A stretch of DNA of 64,000 nt from Astropecten irregularis (GCA_963971285.1 OZ020254.1:19498932-19562931); one strand, 5' to 3'. Numbered from the stretch's first letter, positions 51,701 to 61,278 are shown. A program made the numbers and translations. The notes: a model not told the origin generated them from the letters alone.

Positions 51701-54232
51701 CCATTGGAGGATTGTGGAGGATTCAGGATGGTACATAGTAAAATTCCCCAAGGGGGTTAGGGTTCTTACATTCCACTCTGGATCAGTCAGCACAGTGTGT
51801 GATAGATGAGCTATCCTCTGCTTTCTGTCCAATAGTTTCCGCTCTCTTAACGTAAACAGCTCTACGGTGCTCAGGGCTGGTAATGTAGGCTTCACATCCT
51901 CAGCGTCTGTTAACAATTGGCACATACACAACTTAATCTATCAATTATGTTTTTTGTCTCCTGCCCTGACCGGATAACGAAATCGGTCAGCTAGGCACGC
52001 AACGAACCCAAGCTGAATTGTCTAGCGTGCTGAGCTGACCGAATGATGAAACCGGTCAGCTAGGCATGCACCGAACACGAGCTGAACTGTCTGGCGTGCC
52101 GAGCTGACCGGCTGACGAAACCGGTCAGCTAGGCACGCAACGGACACGAGCTGAACTGTCTGGCCAGTGCCGAGCTGACAGGATGATGAAACCGGTCAGC
52201 TAGGCACTCAACGAACACGAGCTCAACTGTCTGGCGTGCCGAGCTGACCGGATGATGAAACCGGTCAGCTAGACATGCAACGAACACAAGCTCAACTGTC
52301 TGGCGTGCCGAGCTGACCGGAACGAACATGCATGGTGTGACGTATCAGTACCTTACTGGTCCACCACACGCAGCGACACGGCTCAGCAAGCAAACAGTCT
52401 ATCCCTTGACACCCTACAATGACCAGTGTTTACTTGTACCTTGACGTGAGTCACTTTTGCCTTCACCATCTTCATCTTCCTCATCTTTTCCTTCCGCCTC
52501 TTTTTCCTCCTCTTTCACCTCCTCCCACCTGAACTCAAATCCTTTGGCGTGCTTGATGGGTAGCAACTGTTTCATCTTCCGACGCGAATCTGCAGTTGCC
52601 ATGGCAGCAGTTCTGGGCTGCATCTCATAGGGATGCAGTTTGTTGTCAGGGTCCTTCTTTTTTGTATTTTGTTGATTGGGGAGATCACTATTTGCGCCAA
52701 AAATGAAAGAATAATAATAGTAATACAACAGATTTACATATATTTACATGTATATATGGCAACATCCTCTATATTGCTATTTGACTGATGCTTGACTAAT
52801 TCATTGCCTTCAAAAATTATACAATTGTCTTTAACTCTTGCTATGAAAAGATCATTCTTTTCGAAGACATATGCTCCAATCTCACCCTTCTTCGACACCA
52901 GAGAGGAAGCTTTCACCAAACCCCATCGCCTGGATGTATTCCAGATCCTCCTCAGCGAAGTCTTCTGCTGCATCTTCCTCTTCTTCATCTCCGTCTTCTT
53001 GTTCATCAACCTCTTCATCCTTTGAGCCCTTCACCGCCTCCACCTGGGTCTTTGGTGTTGCCCCTGCTCCCTTCTGCGGCTTCTTGACTTTGATGACGCC
53101 GGCTTTGATACCCGCTGCGTGACTGGCTCGATTCCAGAACCCTCGTGGAGGTTTGTTTCCCGGCCCGTTGCTCTTACCAACTGCACCACCATGACGTTGC
53201 TTAGATGATGATTTACTGGCGCGTATGTTAGCCCGTTTAGTGACGCTGACTTTGGTCTTGGTGATACTTCGTTTCTGGGAGTGGAAAATTTAAAAACGTT
53301 AATGAGTATCTTTCAAGTTGTAGGGCCCTAGTGAATTTAATGCATTATATACATTAACCCTGACTCACCTACCTCTATACCACAGTTTACCACACGTTTT
53401 CCTGTGGTAAGTGTGGTATCCTGAATACCAGAATATACCGCAGTGTGGTTTGTGTGGTAATGCGTGGTTTATGATCCAGTCCCACTGTGGAGATTGTGTT
53501 AATGTGTGGTAAGCAGCTCTTGCCTTGTGTTAATAATGGGTTTTAGTGCTTGTTGGTTTATGATCCAGTCTCCCTGTGGAGAATGTGATAAGTAACAAAC
53601 TCAAACAGCATCTTAAGAAAGATCAGTTGGGAATATTAATTATTTTGGTCGGGAGATAGATGATATGCAAATAAGGCTTGCCCTTCACCGACGTGGATGA
53701 GCACTGTATACACAGTCACAGTGCTCGTTGAGTGCACATGAAAAAATCATGCACTGGCTGAGTCAGTGCATGGGATTCATACTCACAACCTCATGCTTAG
53801 CAATATTTACTAGTGCAGATCAGTTGTTTATTAACTTTCAAGATCTGTATAGTAATTAGTATTAATCTAGTAATACTAATAGGAGGACTTGTATTGTAAC
53901 AGTGTAGATTTTATTCTGTTTATTAATTCTAATCTAAATGGCAAGTCGTCCATTTTGTCGTCTGCTCTAAACATGCACATTTCAATGCACACAGTGACTT
54001 GCAGTTGCAGCATGGACCGAGTACTGAGTAGGCCTAAATTTAGTTAGTGTATCATATGTAGACTGCATTCTTTAACCGATCGCGAATCCAAGTTACTTCT
54101 TAACTACAACTTGTCACCCTTTTTCACATCACGTAAAATTTATCTCAATTTCTGAATCGGTTTTACACCGATCAATCATTATTTGTAAACTTCATGAAGT
54201 AATAATATTGCACGTGTACTCACCTTCGCCAT
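42745..54232 (-). CDS. NOC3L: Nucleolar complex protein 3 homologue (17 coding exons)
   Basis: Minus-strand exons: 54232-54224 (only Met-Ala-Lys), 53274-52886, 52687-52440, 51906-51770, 50970-50809, 50272-50179, 49592-49390, 48931-48803, 48191-48069, 47561-47481, 47188-47015, 46240-46105, 45533-45352, 44887-44759, 44173-44076, 43564-43474, 43149-42745. They sum to 2790 nt, 929 residues; remembered human NOC3L is about 800. Diagnostic matches are [12 protein letters not shown]...[56 protein letters not shown] and MIFNPPIDT. Noc3 pairs with Noc2 on pre-60S particles and acts in large-subunit maturation in the nucleolus and nucleoplasm; the yeast protein also has a role at replication origins. 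The N-terminal 200 residues are basic then very acidic and poorly conserved. The C terminus carries an extra basic tail. Confidence 0.95.
43158..43385 (+). mobile_element. tRNA-derived SINE, full leader
   Basis: GATCCTTGGGATATAGCAGT leader, GGATGGCTCAGTTGGTAGGG, GCTGGTTCGAATCCCACTCA, TTTTTCTTTGTTCACTTTTC. It begins about 8 bases inside the last NOC3L intron. Confidence 0.85.
43609..43805. mobile_element. Left half of an ATCATACTTTGGT element
   Basis: AAAGGTAATATCATACTTTG through ATTAACAGGAGTTTTGATC; the right end is absent. Confidence 0.65.
43924..44068. mobile_element. Palindromic element next to a NOC3L donor
   Basis: GAGATTGC..CCCAAATCTCTGGCTG and CAGCCAGAGATTTGGGAC..GCAATCTC pair over 145 bases. 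Its right edge is about 7 bases from the donor of the exon ending at 44076. Confidence 0.75.
44500..44668 (+). mobile_element. SINE 3' fragment, AAATGGGTACCTGTGAGGG family
   Basis: Shares TAAATGGGTACCTGTGAGGG and CTCCCCAGGGAGTTGAGATG with the complete copy at 49628-49992. Confidence 0.75.
44970..45346. mobile_element. GTTAGGAGGGCCTGACGTTTCGA-family element with pyrimidine-rich core
   Basis: Left flank AATAAACTGCTGCAAACTGC; right end ATCCTGCTAGGATCGAAACG then TCAGGCCCTCC. The 200-base core matches 19390-19590 inverted. It ends 6 bases before the exon boundary at 45352, inside the donor region. Confidence 0.7.
45588..45897 (+). mobile_element. Chimeric SINE: head of one family joined to AGCTCAGTTGG SINE
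   Basis: Starts GTGCTGTGGCTTAGTGGTCT..GTACTCAAGATCCT, the tRNA-like head of the 49628 family, then switches to the GATCCCATATGTACTGTTTC leader and a complete AGCTCAGTTGG SINE. An immediately following fragment (45898-46014) is a CTTAGCA miniature element. Confidence 0.75.
46376..46518. mobile_element. Palindromic CCTACGATCGATCGTAACT element
   Basis: GGGGTTGATTTCTTAAGCCC and GTTTGGTGAAAATTGACCCC outer arms; CCTACGATCGATCGTAACT and AGTCCTACGATTGATAGTAA inside. Confidence 0.7.
46565..46925 (-). mobile_element. LINE 3' end fragment (reverse transcriptase C-terminal region)
   Basis: Minus-strand translation gives [20 protein letters not shown] then [20 protein letters not shown], followed by a stop and a frame change, and later [17 protein letters not shown]. 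The R-x-R-Q-x-R-x-Y/W-GHVxR pattern is the familiar end of many non-LTR retrotransposon ORF2 proteins. It is a dead fragment inside a NOC3L intron; clade not assigned. Confidence 0.75.
47255..47450. mobile_element. Repeat shared with 58380-58562
   Basis: CACCTTTCTTTTGTTTACAA and TTTCCATAGCTGTACAAAAT, CATTCAGCAATATCTT are the reverse complement of blocks at 58380-58562. Confidence 0.7.
48387..48780 (+). mobile_element. Two SINE copies in tandem
   Basis: A full copy (48387-48633, GGATGGTTCAGTTGGTAGAG, ACCGGTTCGAATCCCGCTC) is followed directly by a second lacking the leader (48634-48780, GGATAGCTCTGCTGGTACAT with a small insertion in the A box, GCCGGTTCGAATCCCACTCC). Confidence 0.85.
49098..49356. 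mobile_element. GGCTC-ended miniature element with expanded right end
   Basis: AGGCTCAGGCTCCGGCTCC left end; core CACAACCTATATTTTCAG. From 49250 to 49336 the right end is a GGAGCC/GGAGCT hexamer array of about 14 units, which creates long open frames that are artefacts. Confidence 0.8.
49628..49992 (+). mobile_element. Full-length tRNA-derived SINE with (ATT)n tail
   Basis: GTGGCCTAGTGGCCTGGCGT (A box), GTGGGTTCGAATCCAGCC (B box), body TAAATGGGTACCTGTGAGGG, CAGCCGGGGATGTATGCTCC and AAGCGCCTTGAGCACC, tail ATATTATTATTATTAAATG. 365 bases. Confidence 0.85.
50470..50695 (+). mobile_element. tRNA-derived SINE, AGCTCAGTTGG family, drifted
   Basis: GGATAGCTCACTTGGTAAGA; the B box is changed to GCTGGTTAAAATCCC. 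It ends CCCTTGTGGTTATTTGATGA, giving the family's 3' limit. Confidence 0.8.
50705..50800. repeat. G-rich tract in NOC3L intron
   Basis: Many GGGTGGGGG-type runs on the plus strand, so the NOC3L pre-mRNA is C-rich here, just after a donor at 50808. Confidence 0.6.
51029..51328. mobile_element. Telomere-like fragment abutting a GGCTC-ended element
   Basis: TTAACCCTAACCCTACCAGA...CTCAACAGGGGGACTGG (51029-51126) then CATATGCTGAAAATATAGG ... GAGCCTGAGCCTCCGTTTTG (51128-51328). Confidence 0.7.
51447..51766. repeat. GGAGGATT minisatellite between TTAACCCTAACCC and GGGTTAGGG
   Basis: Between TTAACCCTAACCCACC and GGGGGTTAGGGTT lie about ten drifted units of CACTGGAGGATT(G/C)TGGAGGATTCAGGAT. The right edge is 3 bases from the donor of the NOC3L exon ending at 51770. 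Confidence 0.75.
51968..52325. repeat. 69 bp tandem repeat, about five units
   Basis: Units begin GACCGGATGATGAAACCGGT and continue CAGCTAGGCACGCAACGAAC, GAGCTGAACTGTCTGGCGTG, CCGAGCT. CCGGT and AGCT palindromes lie in each unit. It sits in the NOC3L intron between exons 51906 and 52440. Confidence 0.92.
53352..53592. mobile_element. Telomere-like TTAA-type element, partly duplicated
   Basis: CATTAACCCTGACTCACCTA start; CCACAGTTTACCACACG, GTGGTAAGTGTGGTATCCTG and TGGTTTATGATCCAGTCCC blocks. The last block is repeated at 53558. The right TTAGGG end is missing. Confidence 0.65.
53665..53830 (-). repeat. Eroded copy of the tRNA-like segment of the 1.18 kb array
   Basis: GCTTGCCCTTCACCGACGTG, GATGAGCACTGTATACACAG and ACAACCTCATGCTTAG, ACTAGTGCAGAT follow the same order as 61128-61250 in the array. 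Confidence 0.65.
53831..54223. other. First NOC3L intron, no recognised element
   Basis: AT-rich; includes a TTAATCTAGTAATACTAATAG stretch. No repeat family found. Confidence 0.5.
54224..54232 (-). other. NOC3L: NOC3L start codon exon, nine coding bases
   Basis: The minus strand reads ATG GCG AAG then GTGAGT, a consensus donor. The phase fits the next exon at 53274. This start is chosen because the following exon has no ATG upstream of its conserved-type basic stretch. The 5' UTR must lie just right of 54232. Confidence 0.7.
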
Positions 54233-55077
54233 CACGTCGTCTGTGCATTTTAGTCGGGTACATTTCAGATTATACACATAATCTGTATTGACGACGACTG
54301 GGTTTCTGCCACATGGTTTATCTGTTTAGCGCCCTCTTGGGCTGGGTGCCAGTCAACTCGGTCCGTGTTTTGTAAACGTTGGCCGTTTTTTCTTCAGTAA
54401 ACCGGATTTTAAGTTTTCATGTTATTTGTGAAAATTTAAAAGGAAATATCTATAGGGAAACATTCTGTATGTGGGAGATGTTTGTGAAAATAAACGCAAA
54501 TAAAGGAAACATTTTGTGTGTGGAAGTTGGATGTCGGGGGTTTTTTTTGGTGAAAATAAACGGAAATTAAAGGAAACATAATATTTTGTAAGCAAAATTA
54601 GTAATGTTACGTAGGATTTTAGGGGAGTGTTTTAAAATTGGAATGGCAGGGGAGCACAAAGAATACAGAGTCCCATTATGATGCATACCACAAAAAAAGG
54701 AAGCCAGTCCCTCAAACTAAAAGAAAATCATTAGCTGTTTCGACATTTCCGATGTCGGAACAAGTTTAGTTTTCGTTCCGGGATTTTACATTATTATTTA
54801 ATATTCCTTCGAACTTTTTGCTCCCATAGCTTTGTGGAGTCAGTTTGTTTATTGTTTATCTCTTCTTAGCTTCTTCTGATCAGCTTATGAGGTATCTTAT
54901 AAAAGCTTAGGTTAAGGATAACTCAGGCATTCATTCATTGGCATTTGCTCACTCCGATGGTCAATGTATCCGAATAAAGCTTACTATTTTCGACCCTGTA
55001 AATTGAACTTAAATTTACATGTAGGCCTACTTTTAACCTTCGTATTAGCCTAAAATCGGACAATGAATCAATATTAA

Positions 55078-57950
55078 AACTAGACATTTAAGTGTTCGTG
55101 GACGAACACGGAGCTGTTCCGACTTATTTGATCAGCTTTATAAGCTCCGATGTCGTCATGATGACGTCACGGTCATTTACAAAGCAGCGTGCATCTAAAG
55201 TTTCCAACAAAGCTTTTACAAAAAGAACCAATACCGTAGCACTTACCGTTCTCGAGATATACTGCTATAAACCAAAAATTACCTTTTTTGATGACGTCAT
55301 GATGAAGTCACTGTAAAATTCGGGGCAGCATGCACAACTACATGATGTAACAAAGCTTTTACAAAAAAATCATTACCGTAGCACTTACCGTTCTCGAGAT
55401 ATGCTGCTATTAATAAAATCAGCATTTTTGATGACGTCATGATGACGTCATGGTAAATTTCTTGGCAGCATGCACAACTACATGATGCTACTAAGCTTTT
55501 GCAAAAAGAATCATATTCATAGCCTTTGTCGTTCTCGAGATATGGTGGTTACAAAAAAGTCTAATTAACTATGCAAATGAGCTGTCACGTGCCTTATTAA
55601 TGAAGGATTTTTGTTAGTGTGGGAATGATCCTTAGCTTATATACGCTTTCCTAAGATACTTCATCTAAGCTATTAATCACAAGAAGATAAGAAAAGATGA
55701 GCAATAAGAATCATTACCGTGGCACATGTCGTTTTAAAAATATATGCTTCGTAAAAACAGCCTTTTGATGACGTCATGATGACGTCACGACCATTTTAAT
55801 GGCAGCATGCACATCTACATGATGTAACTAAGCTTTTGCAAAAAGAATCATTTCCGTAGCATTTACCGTTCTTGAGATACGCTGGTTACAAAATTGACTA
55901 ATTAAATATGCAAATGAGCTGTCACGTGCTTAATTAATTAAGAATTTTTACAACTCAGTTACGAAATGATCCTTAGCTTATAAGCTTTCAGATGATACCT
56001 CATCTAAGCTGATCAGAAGAAGCTGAGAAGAGATAAGCAATAAACAAACTTTGGGTGATAAAGTATAATAATAATAACTAGACATTTAAGTGTTCGTGGA
56101 CGAACACGGAGCTGTTCCGACTTATTTGATCAGCTTAAAGCTTCGATGACGTCATGATGACGTCACGGTCATTTACAAAGCAGCGTTCATCTAAAGTTTC
56201 TTGCAAAGCTTTTGTGAAAAGAATCGTTCCCATGGAGCTATTGTCATTCTCAATGTTCTCTGTTTGCACATAAATTATGCCTTTTGATGACGTCATAATG
56301 ACGTCACGGTTAATTTTACAACAGCATGCAAATATACAGGGTCTAACAAAGCTTTTACAAAAAGAACCAATACCTTAGCACTTACCGTTCTCGAGATATA
56401 CTGCTATAAACCAAAAATTACCTTTTTTGATGACGTCATGATGACGTCACTGTAAATTTCGGAGCAGCATGCACAACTAAATGATGTAACAAAGCTTTTA
56501 CAAAAAGAATCATTACCGTAGCACTTACCGTTCTCGAGATATGCTGCTAATAATAAAATCAGCATTTGTAATGACGTCATGATGACGTCACGGTAAATTT
56601 TTTGGCAGCATGCACAACTACATGTTGCTACTAAGCCTTTGCAAAAAGAATCATTACCGTAGCACTTACCGTTCTCGAGATATGCTGCTAATAATAAAAT
56701 CAGCATTTTTGATGACGTCATGATGACGTCACGGTAAATTTCTTGGTAGCATGCACAACTACATGATGCTACTAAGCCTTTGCAAAAAGAATCATATTCA
56801 TAGCCTTTGTCGTTCTCAAGATATGCTGCGAACAAAATTGACTAATTAAATATGCAAATGAGCTGTCACGTGCCTAATTAATTAATAAATTTATCAAACT
56901 CAGTCTTAGGATTAACTTCAGATTATAAGCTTTCATATGATACCTCATATAAGCTGACCAGACAAACATTATAAAAGATTAGGAATAAACAAAATTTGGG
57001 GTGATAAAGTATAATAATAATAAAAACTAGACATTTAAGTGTTCGTGGACGAACACGGAGCTGTTCCGACTTGTTTGATCAGCTTTATAAGCTCCGATGA
57101 CATCATGATGACGTCACGGTCATTTACAAAGCAGCGTGCATCTAAAGTTTCTAAGAAAGCTTTTGCGAAAAGAATCATTACCATAGGTTTTGTCACTCTC
57201 AATTGATATCCTGCAAACATTAATTATGCCTTTTGATGACGTCATAATGACGTCACAGTTAATTTCACAACAGCATGCACATCTCCAGGGTCTTTCAAAG
57301 CTTCTACAAAAAGAACCATTACCGTATCACTTACCGTTCTCGAGATATACTGCTAACCAAAAATTACCTTTTTTAATGACGTCATGATGACGTCACGGTA
57401 AATTTCTTGGCAGCATGCACAACTACATGATTGCTTTTGCAAAAAGAATCATATTCATAGCCTTTGTCGTGGCGAGATACGCTGCTAACAAAGTTGACTA
57501 ATTGAACATTTGAATGAGATGTCACGTGCTTAATTATTAAAGAATCAAAAATTACCTTTTTTGATGACTTCATGATGACGTCACTGTAAATTTTGGGGCA
57601 GCATGCACAACTACATGATGTAACAAAGCTTTTACAAAAAGAATCATTGCCGTAGCACTTACCGTTCTCGAGATATGCTGCTAATAATAAAAATCAGCTT
57701 TTTTGATGACGTCATGATGACGTCACTGTAAATTTCTTGGCAGCATGCACAACTACATGACGTAACAAAACTTTTGGAAAAAGAATTATTTTCATAGCAT
57801 TTGTAGTTCTCGAGATACGCTGCTAACAAAATTGACTAATTAAATATGCAAATGAGCTGTCACGTGCATAATTAATTAAGAATTTAAACAAACTCAGTCT
57901 TAGGATTAACTTCAGCTTATAAGCTTTCATAAGATACCTCATTTAAGCTG
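55078..57950. repeat. About 140 bp tandem monomers with TGACGTCATGATGACGTCA
   Basis: The palindrome or a near copy recurs at about 55152, 55290, 55430, 55766, 56148, 56286, 56429, 56569, 56708, 57095, 57234, 57375, 57562 and 57706, mostly 138-144 bases apart. Each monomer continues GGCAGCATGCACAACTACAT, AAGCTTTTGCAAAAAGAATC, ACCGTAGCACTTACCG and TTCTCGAGATATGCTGC. Higher-order units start with CTAGACATTTAAGTGTTCGT at about 55080, 56078 and 57026. One more monomer is at 59965. Confidence 0.9.
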
Positions 57951-57956
57951 ATCATT

Positions 57957-58145
57957 TCCAACATATTGCTCCGCTTCACCCAGGAGTAAATGAATATCTG
58001 TGTGGCTGGAAATGGCTTTGTGTGCTTGATTAGTTTTTGTGTGCCTACAGCAGCCGGGTTGTATATTCCCCAGGTTATGTTTCAGAAATTTAAATTTAGC
58101 CTTAGAAATTCAATGATGATGGAACATATGCCCGTTATCAACCAT
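57957..58145 (+). mobile_element. SINE 3' fragment nested in the block
   Basis: TTGCTCCGCTTCACCCAGGA, AAATGAATATCTGTG and CAGCAGCCGGGTTGTATATT match the 49628 family without its tRNA head. Confidence 0.7.
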
Positions 58146-58247
58146 TATCATTATTAGCCGTACATATATAAAGTTGTACACAAGTCAATTTTTGCATCCA
58201 TGCTTAAATGAGCAGCAGCATATTGTACTTATGGAATAGGAAACTTG

Positions 58248-58562
58248 GCTATACACCTTTCTTTTGCAACGTCACAGCCCGAGTTTTTGCCAACCAAAAT
58301 GGCGTAAACTATGGAGAACCATCAAATCCGGGCATAAAAATAACTACAATTTGAACATAATTTGTACACAACGATTCATAACCTTTGAAAGATATTGCTG
58401 AATATAATGAAAACAACACAAGGAATGGTGGTATGTATTTTGTACAGCTATGGAAAGTTTGCAAACATGTTGAAGCTGGTCACGCCGTCTTCCGAGAACA
58501 CAAAATGATTTGCAACATTTGGCCGCCAATACCAACCATGTAAACAAAAGAAAGGTCTATAT
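58248..58562. mobile_element. Nested inverted-repeat element, CTATACACCTTTCTTTTG ends
   Basis: CTATACACCTTTCTTTTGC and CAAAAGAAAGGTCTATA pair. The right half is shared, inverted, with 47255-47450. Confidence 0.7.
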
Positions 58563-59585
58563 TCTGACTGCTGTAATAAATGGTTGTTGGATTTATTTTA
58601 ATGAATTGTCTAACAATAACAGAATATGCCAAGTTGTTGTTTGTTTCCATTTGGACCGTAATTATTGTTCTCATTTTATTATAAATAAATGCAATTGGTG
58701 GTGTTTTTTTTACATTCCTATTGATTTATATAAAATTCTTTGACATTGAAATGATTAGATTGGCCTATGGAATAAAGGCTTTGCACATATTCCAGTTTGT
58801 TTAATTAGGACGACTTTTAAACATTGACTCCTTAGTCAATGTTTAATTTGGATCATCTGTTTGGATAAATGCAATTTGCTGGCAAATTTTCAAAAATAAA
58901 TTATATAAGGGTGACAAAATGACCGTGGAGTGAAAGTACAGTTGTATTGGCTATTGCCCTGGAGGAATCATGAATCTTTCATCTGGAATGCTGCATTTGG
59001 AACAGGTATTTCTTGATTCCTGTGATCATGACGACGTAATTAGGCCAGGGTAAAATACATGGCAGTATAATCATGGAGCTATAAAAAGTCCATGGCATAA
59101 TGCACATCTACACGATTATAGTAAATCTTTAGCCAAAAGAATAATTGCTCGTAACTCAAACTAATTTTCCAAAACTTTAAAATCAAACTTAAAATTAATA
59201 CAACGAAAACAAAAAGCAGTAAATTGAGCCATGAAATTCTGCTCGAATTCAACTTCCTCCAGACGATGGGTTCTAGGGTTTTCAACGTCGATGTATGTAC
59301 CTGTAACTATGGTAACGACGTAAGCGCGACGTGAAACGGCTGGTTTTCTTTACTCTTTGAGGGTTTGCATGAGGCCTAAAATGTCGTGTTTTATCATAGA
59401 GCTAGGTCTGTTCCTAGCTCTATGGTTTTATAAAGTTTTTTTGCATTTCATGGTCAGAATTTAATTTTTGGAAATAATCCTGACCGTTTTGGCATTAAAA
59501 GATTAAGAGGGGGCCTAACGTTAATTCACAAAAAAATAACGCAAAAACACAAGTAGGCCTAGGCCTAGTAATTCAATGCCCGATA
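58563..59585. other. Non-repeat interior of the block
   Basis: AT-rich, no recognised gene. 59375-59425 has a small CATAGAGCTAGG / CCTAGCTCTATG inverted repeat. Repeat-like sequence resumes near 59940. Confidence 0.5.
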
Positions 59586-61197
59586 TCGTTAAGGACGTCC
59601 CGATGACGACATAATGACGTACCACACACATCACATAACACACCTACCAATTTGTTTCGTGACGATCAGACATTGTAAAGCTTGGTGGCACTAGTATTGC
59701 TGTGCTTTGGAGGCGACCCGATCTACGTGAACAAGACGCAACACAAAGCGGGAGTTTATTTCTTCCGTTTTGAGGTATAAAGGCCTAAATAGTGTTTTTC
59801 AACATACAGGTTTTAATGTTTCACGTAGCAATTTTATCAATAACTGCAATTACAATGTCACAATTTCAATTTTATTTAAGTAATTACGTACATTGTAGTA
59901 TGAACCGTGGTTAAAAAAATCATGCAATTACGTACCTTTAAATGGAAAACAAAAATTGTGCGTTCGATGACATCATAATGACTTCATAATGACGTCACGG
60001 TCATTTTCGTGGCAGCATGCACAACTACATGACATAACAAAGCTTTTGCAAAAAGAATCATGTCCGTAGCATTTGTCGTTCTCGAGATACGCTGCGAACA
60101 AAATTCACTAATTAAATATTCAAATGACTGCAACTTTCCTAATTAATCAAGAACTTTTATAACTCTATGTCAGAATGATCCTTAGCTTATAAGCTTTCAT
60201 TAGATACCTCATCTAAGCTAATTGGAAGAAGCTGAGAAGAAATAATCAATAAACAAACTTACTGCACAAAGCTATGGGAGCAAAAAGTTCGAAGGAATAA
60301 TAATAATGTAAAATCCGAACGAAAACAATACCTGTTCCGACATCGGCAATGTCGGAACAGCTAATAATAAAAATCAGAACAAAAACAAAACCTGTTCCGA
60401 CATCAGAAATGTCGGAACAGCTAATTAATGTCGTTCTCGATGATTGAGGTCGTATAATAAGCCTTGACATACGGTCATGAAGCGCAGTTAAATATTGGTT
60501 TTTAAGAATCAATAATTGGAATTATTCCTCACTGATCGCGAGAAACATGGTCAGTGTATCTAGTCATTCCTATACATCTTTCATCAAAGCAGTTCAACAG
60601 AGCGAGGCTAATTATAATACTGATGAACACAGAGCACGTTGTACAGTGTGAAACATTAAACGTTCTAATGTGTAATTAGCGACATTAAGGAGGAAACATA
60701 ACAGAAAGTTTAACCTTCCTGATTAATTCAAATTAATGTAATACGAGAAAGAAGGTTAAATTCCATCACTTAATTTGGCCGACAATTTTTGTCCGGGGTC
60801 AAGACGTGTGACCTATACCAATCTCAGTTTGGCCAAAGGGTCACTCTACGAAAATCAAAGTTACATAAACAGAAATAGTTTAAACTTTGAGGGTTTCATT
60901 TGAGTGATCATAGTTTACATGCAGCTCATGTTCACCTTATATGAACCCATGGCATGTCACCGTTATTTGCATGTCTGTCTGTCAAACGTATTATCTTTCT
61001 ATCGGCTTACAGCTGGTATTTTTGCGAGCTTTAAAACGAATCTAAATTTGAAAAAAAAATGTTTTTAACCAAAATAAGGTCTCTAAATTCAGGAATTGTA
61101 GATAACATCAAGATCATATTCAAATTAAGTTTGCCCCCACCGACGTGGACGAGCACCGCACACACAGTGCATGCTTGTGAGTGCACGTGAAAAAAAA

Positions 61198-61278
61198 AAA
61201 ACCGGCCCATTTGGGTTTCGAACCCACGACCTCGTGCTCACTAGTGCAGATACCATACCGCTAGGCCACAGAGACAGC
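61198..61278 (-). ncRNA. tRNA-like Pol III promoter unit 1
   Basis: The minus strand has TGGCCTAGCGGTATGG (A box) and GTGGGTTCGAAACCCA (B box with closed T-arm) about 32 bases apart. The acceptor stem does not close, so this is tRNA-derived, not a functional tRNA. Confidence 0.6.

Larger units (their letters stand above)
54728..60422. mobile_element. 5.7 kb inverted-repeat-bounded block filled with CRE-palindrome tandem repeats
   Basis: Left arm (about 54732-54925) and right arm (about 60170-60362) are inverted copies: TTAGCTGTTTCGACATTTCC / GGCAATGTCGGAACAGCTAA at the tips, then CCTTCGAACTTTTTGCTCCC / GGGAGCAAAAAGTTCGAAGG, then CTTCTTCTGATCAGCTTATG and its partner. The tip palindrome is repeated once more at 60391-60422. 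Between the arms lie about 15 monomers of about 140 bp in three higher-order blocks, a SINE fragment and a smaller nested element. No protein-coding gene was recognised. It looks like a large non-autonomous DNA transposon or terminal-inverted-repeat satellite; superfamily unknown. Confidence 0.8.

Noticed and set aside
56404-56835. 143-residue repetitive minus-strand frame with AAYLENGKCYGNDSFCK units
   Set aside because: Follows the 140 bp tandem monomers; the frame breaks in other monomers at the same place, so selection on it is not supported.
54728-60422. CRISPR array
   Set aside because: Monomers are about 140 bp with no short repeat/unique spacer alternation, and the genes are eukaryotic.
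54728-60422. Polinton, retrovirus or other virus-derived element
   Set aside because: Despite long inverted arms, no polymerase, integrase, capsid or envelope frame was recognised; content is tandem repeat.
61198-61278. Functional tRNA gene
   Set aside because: A and B boxes are present but the acceptor stem does not pair, and the copies lie in a tandem satellite.
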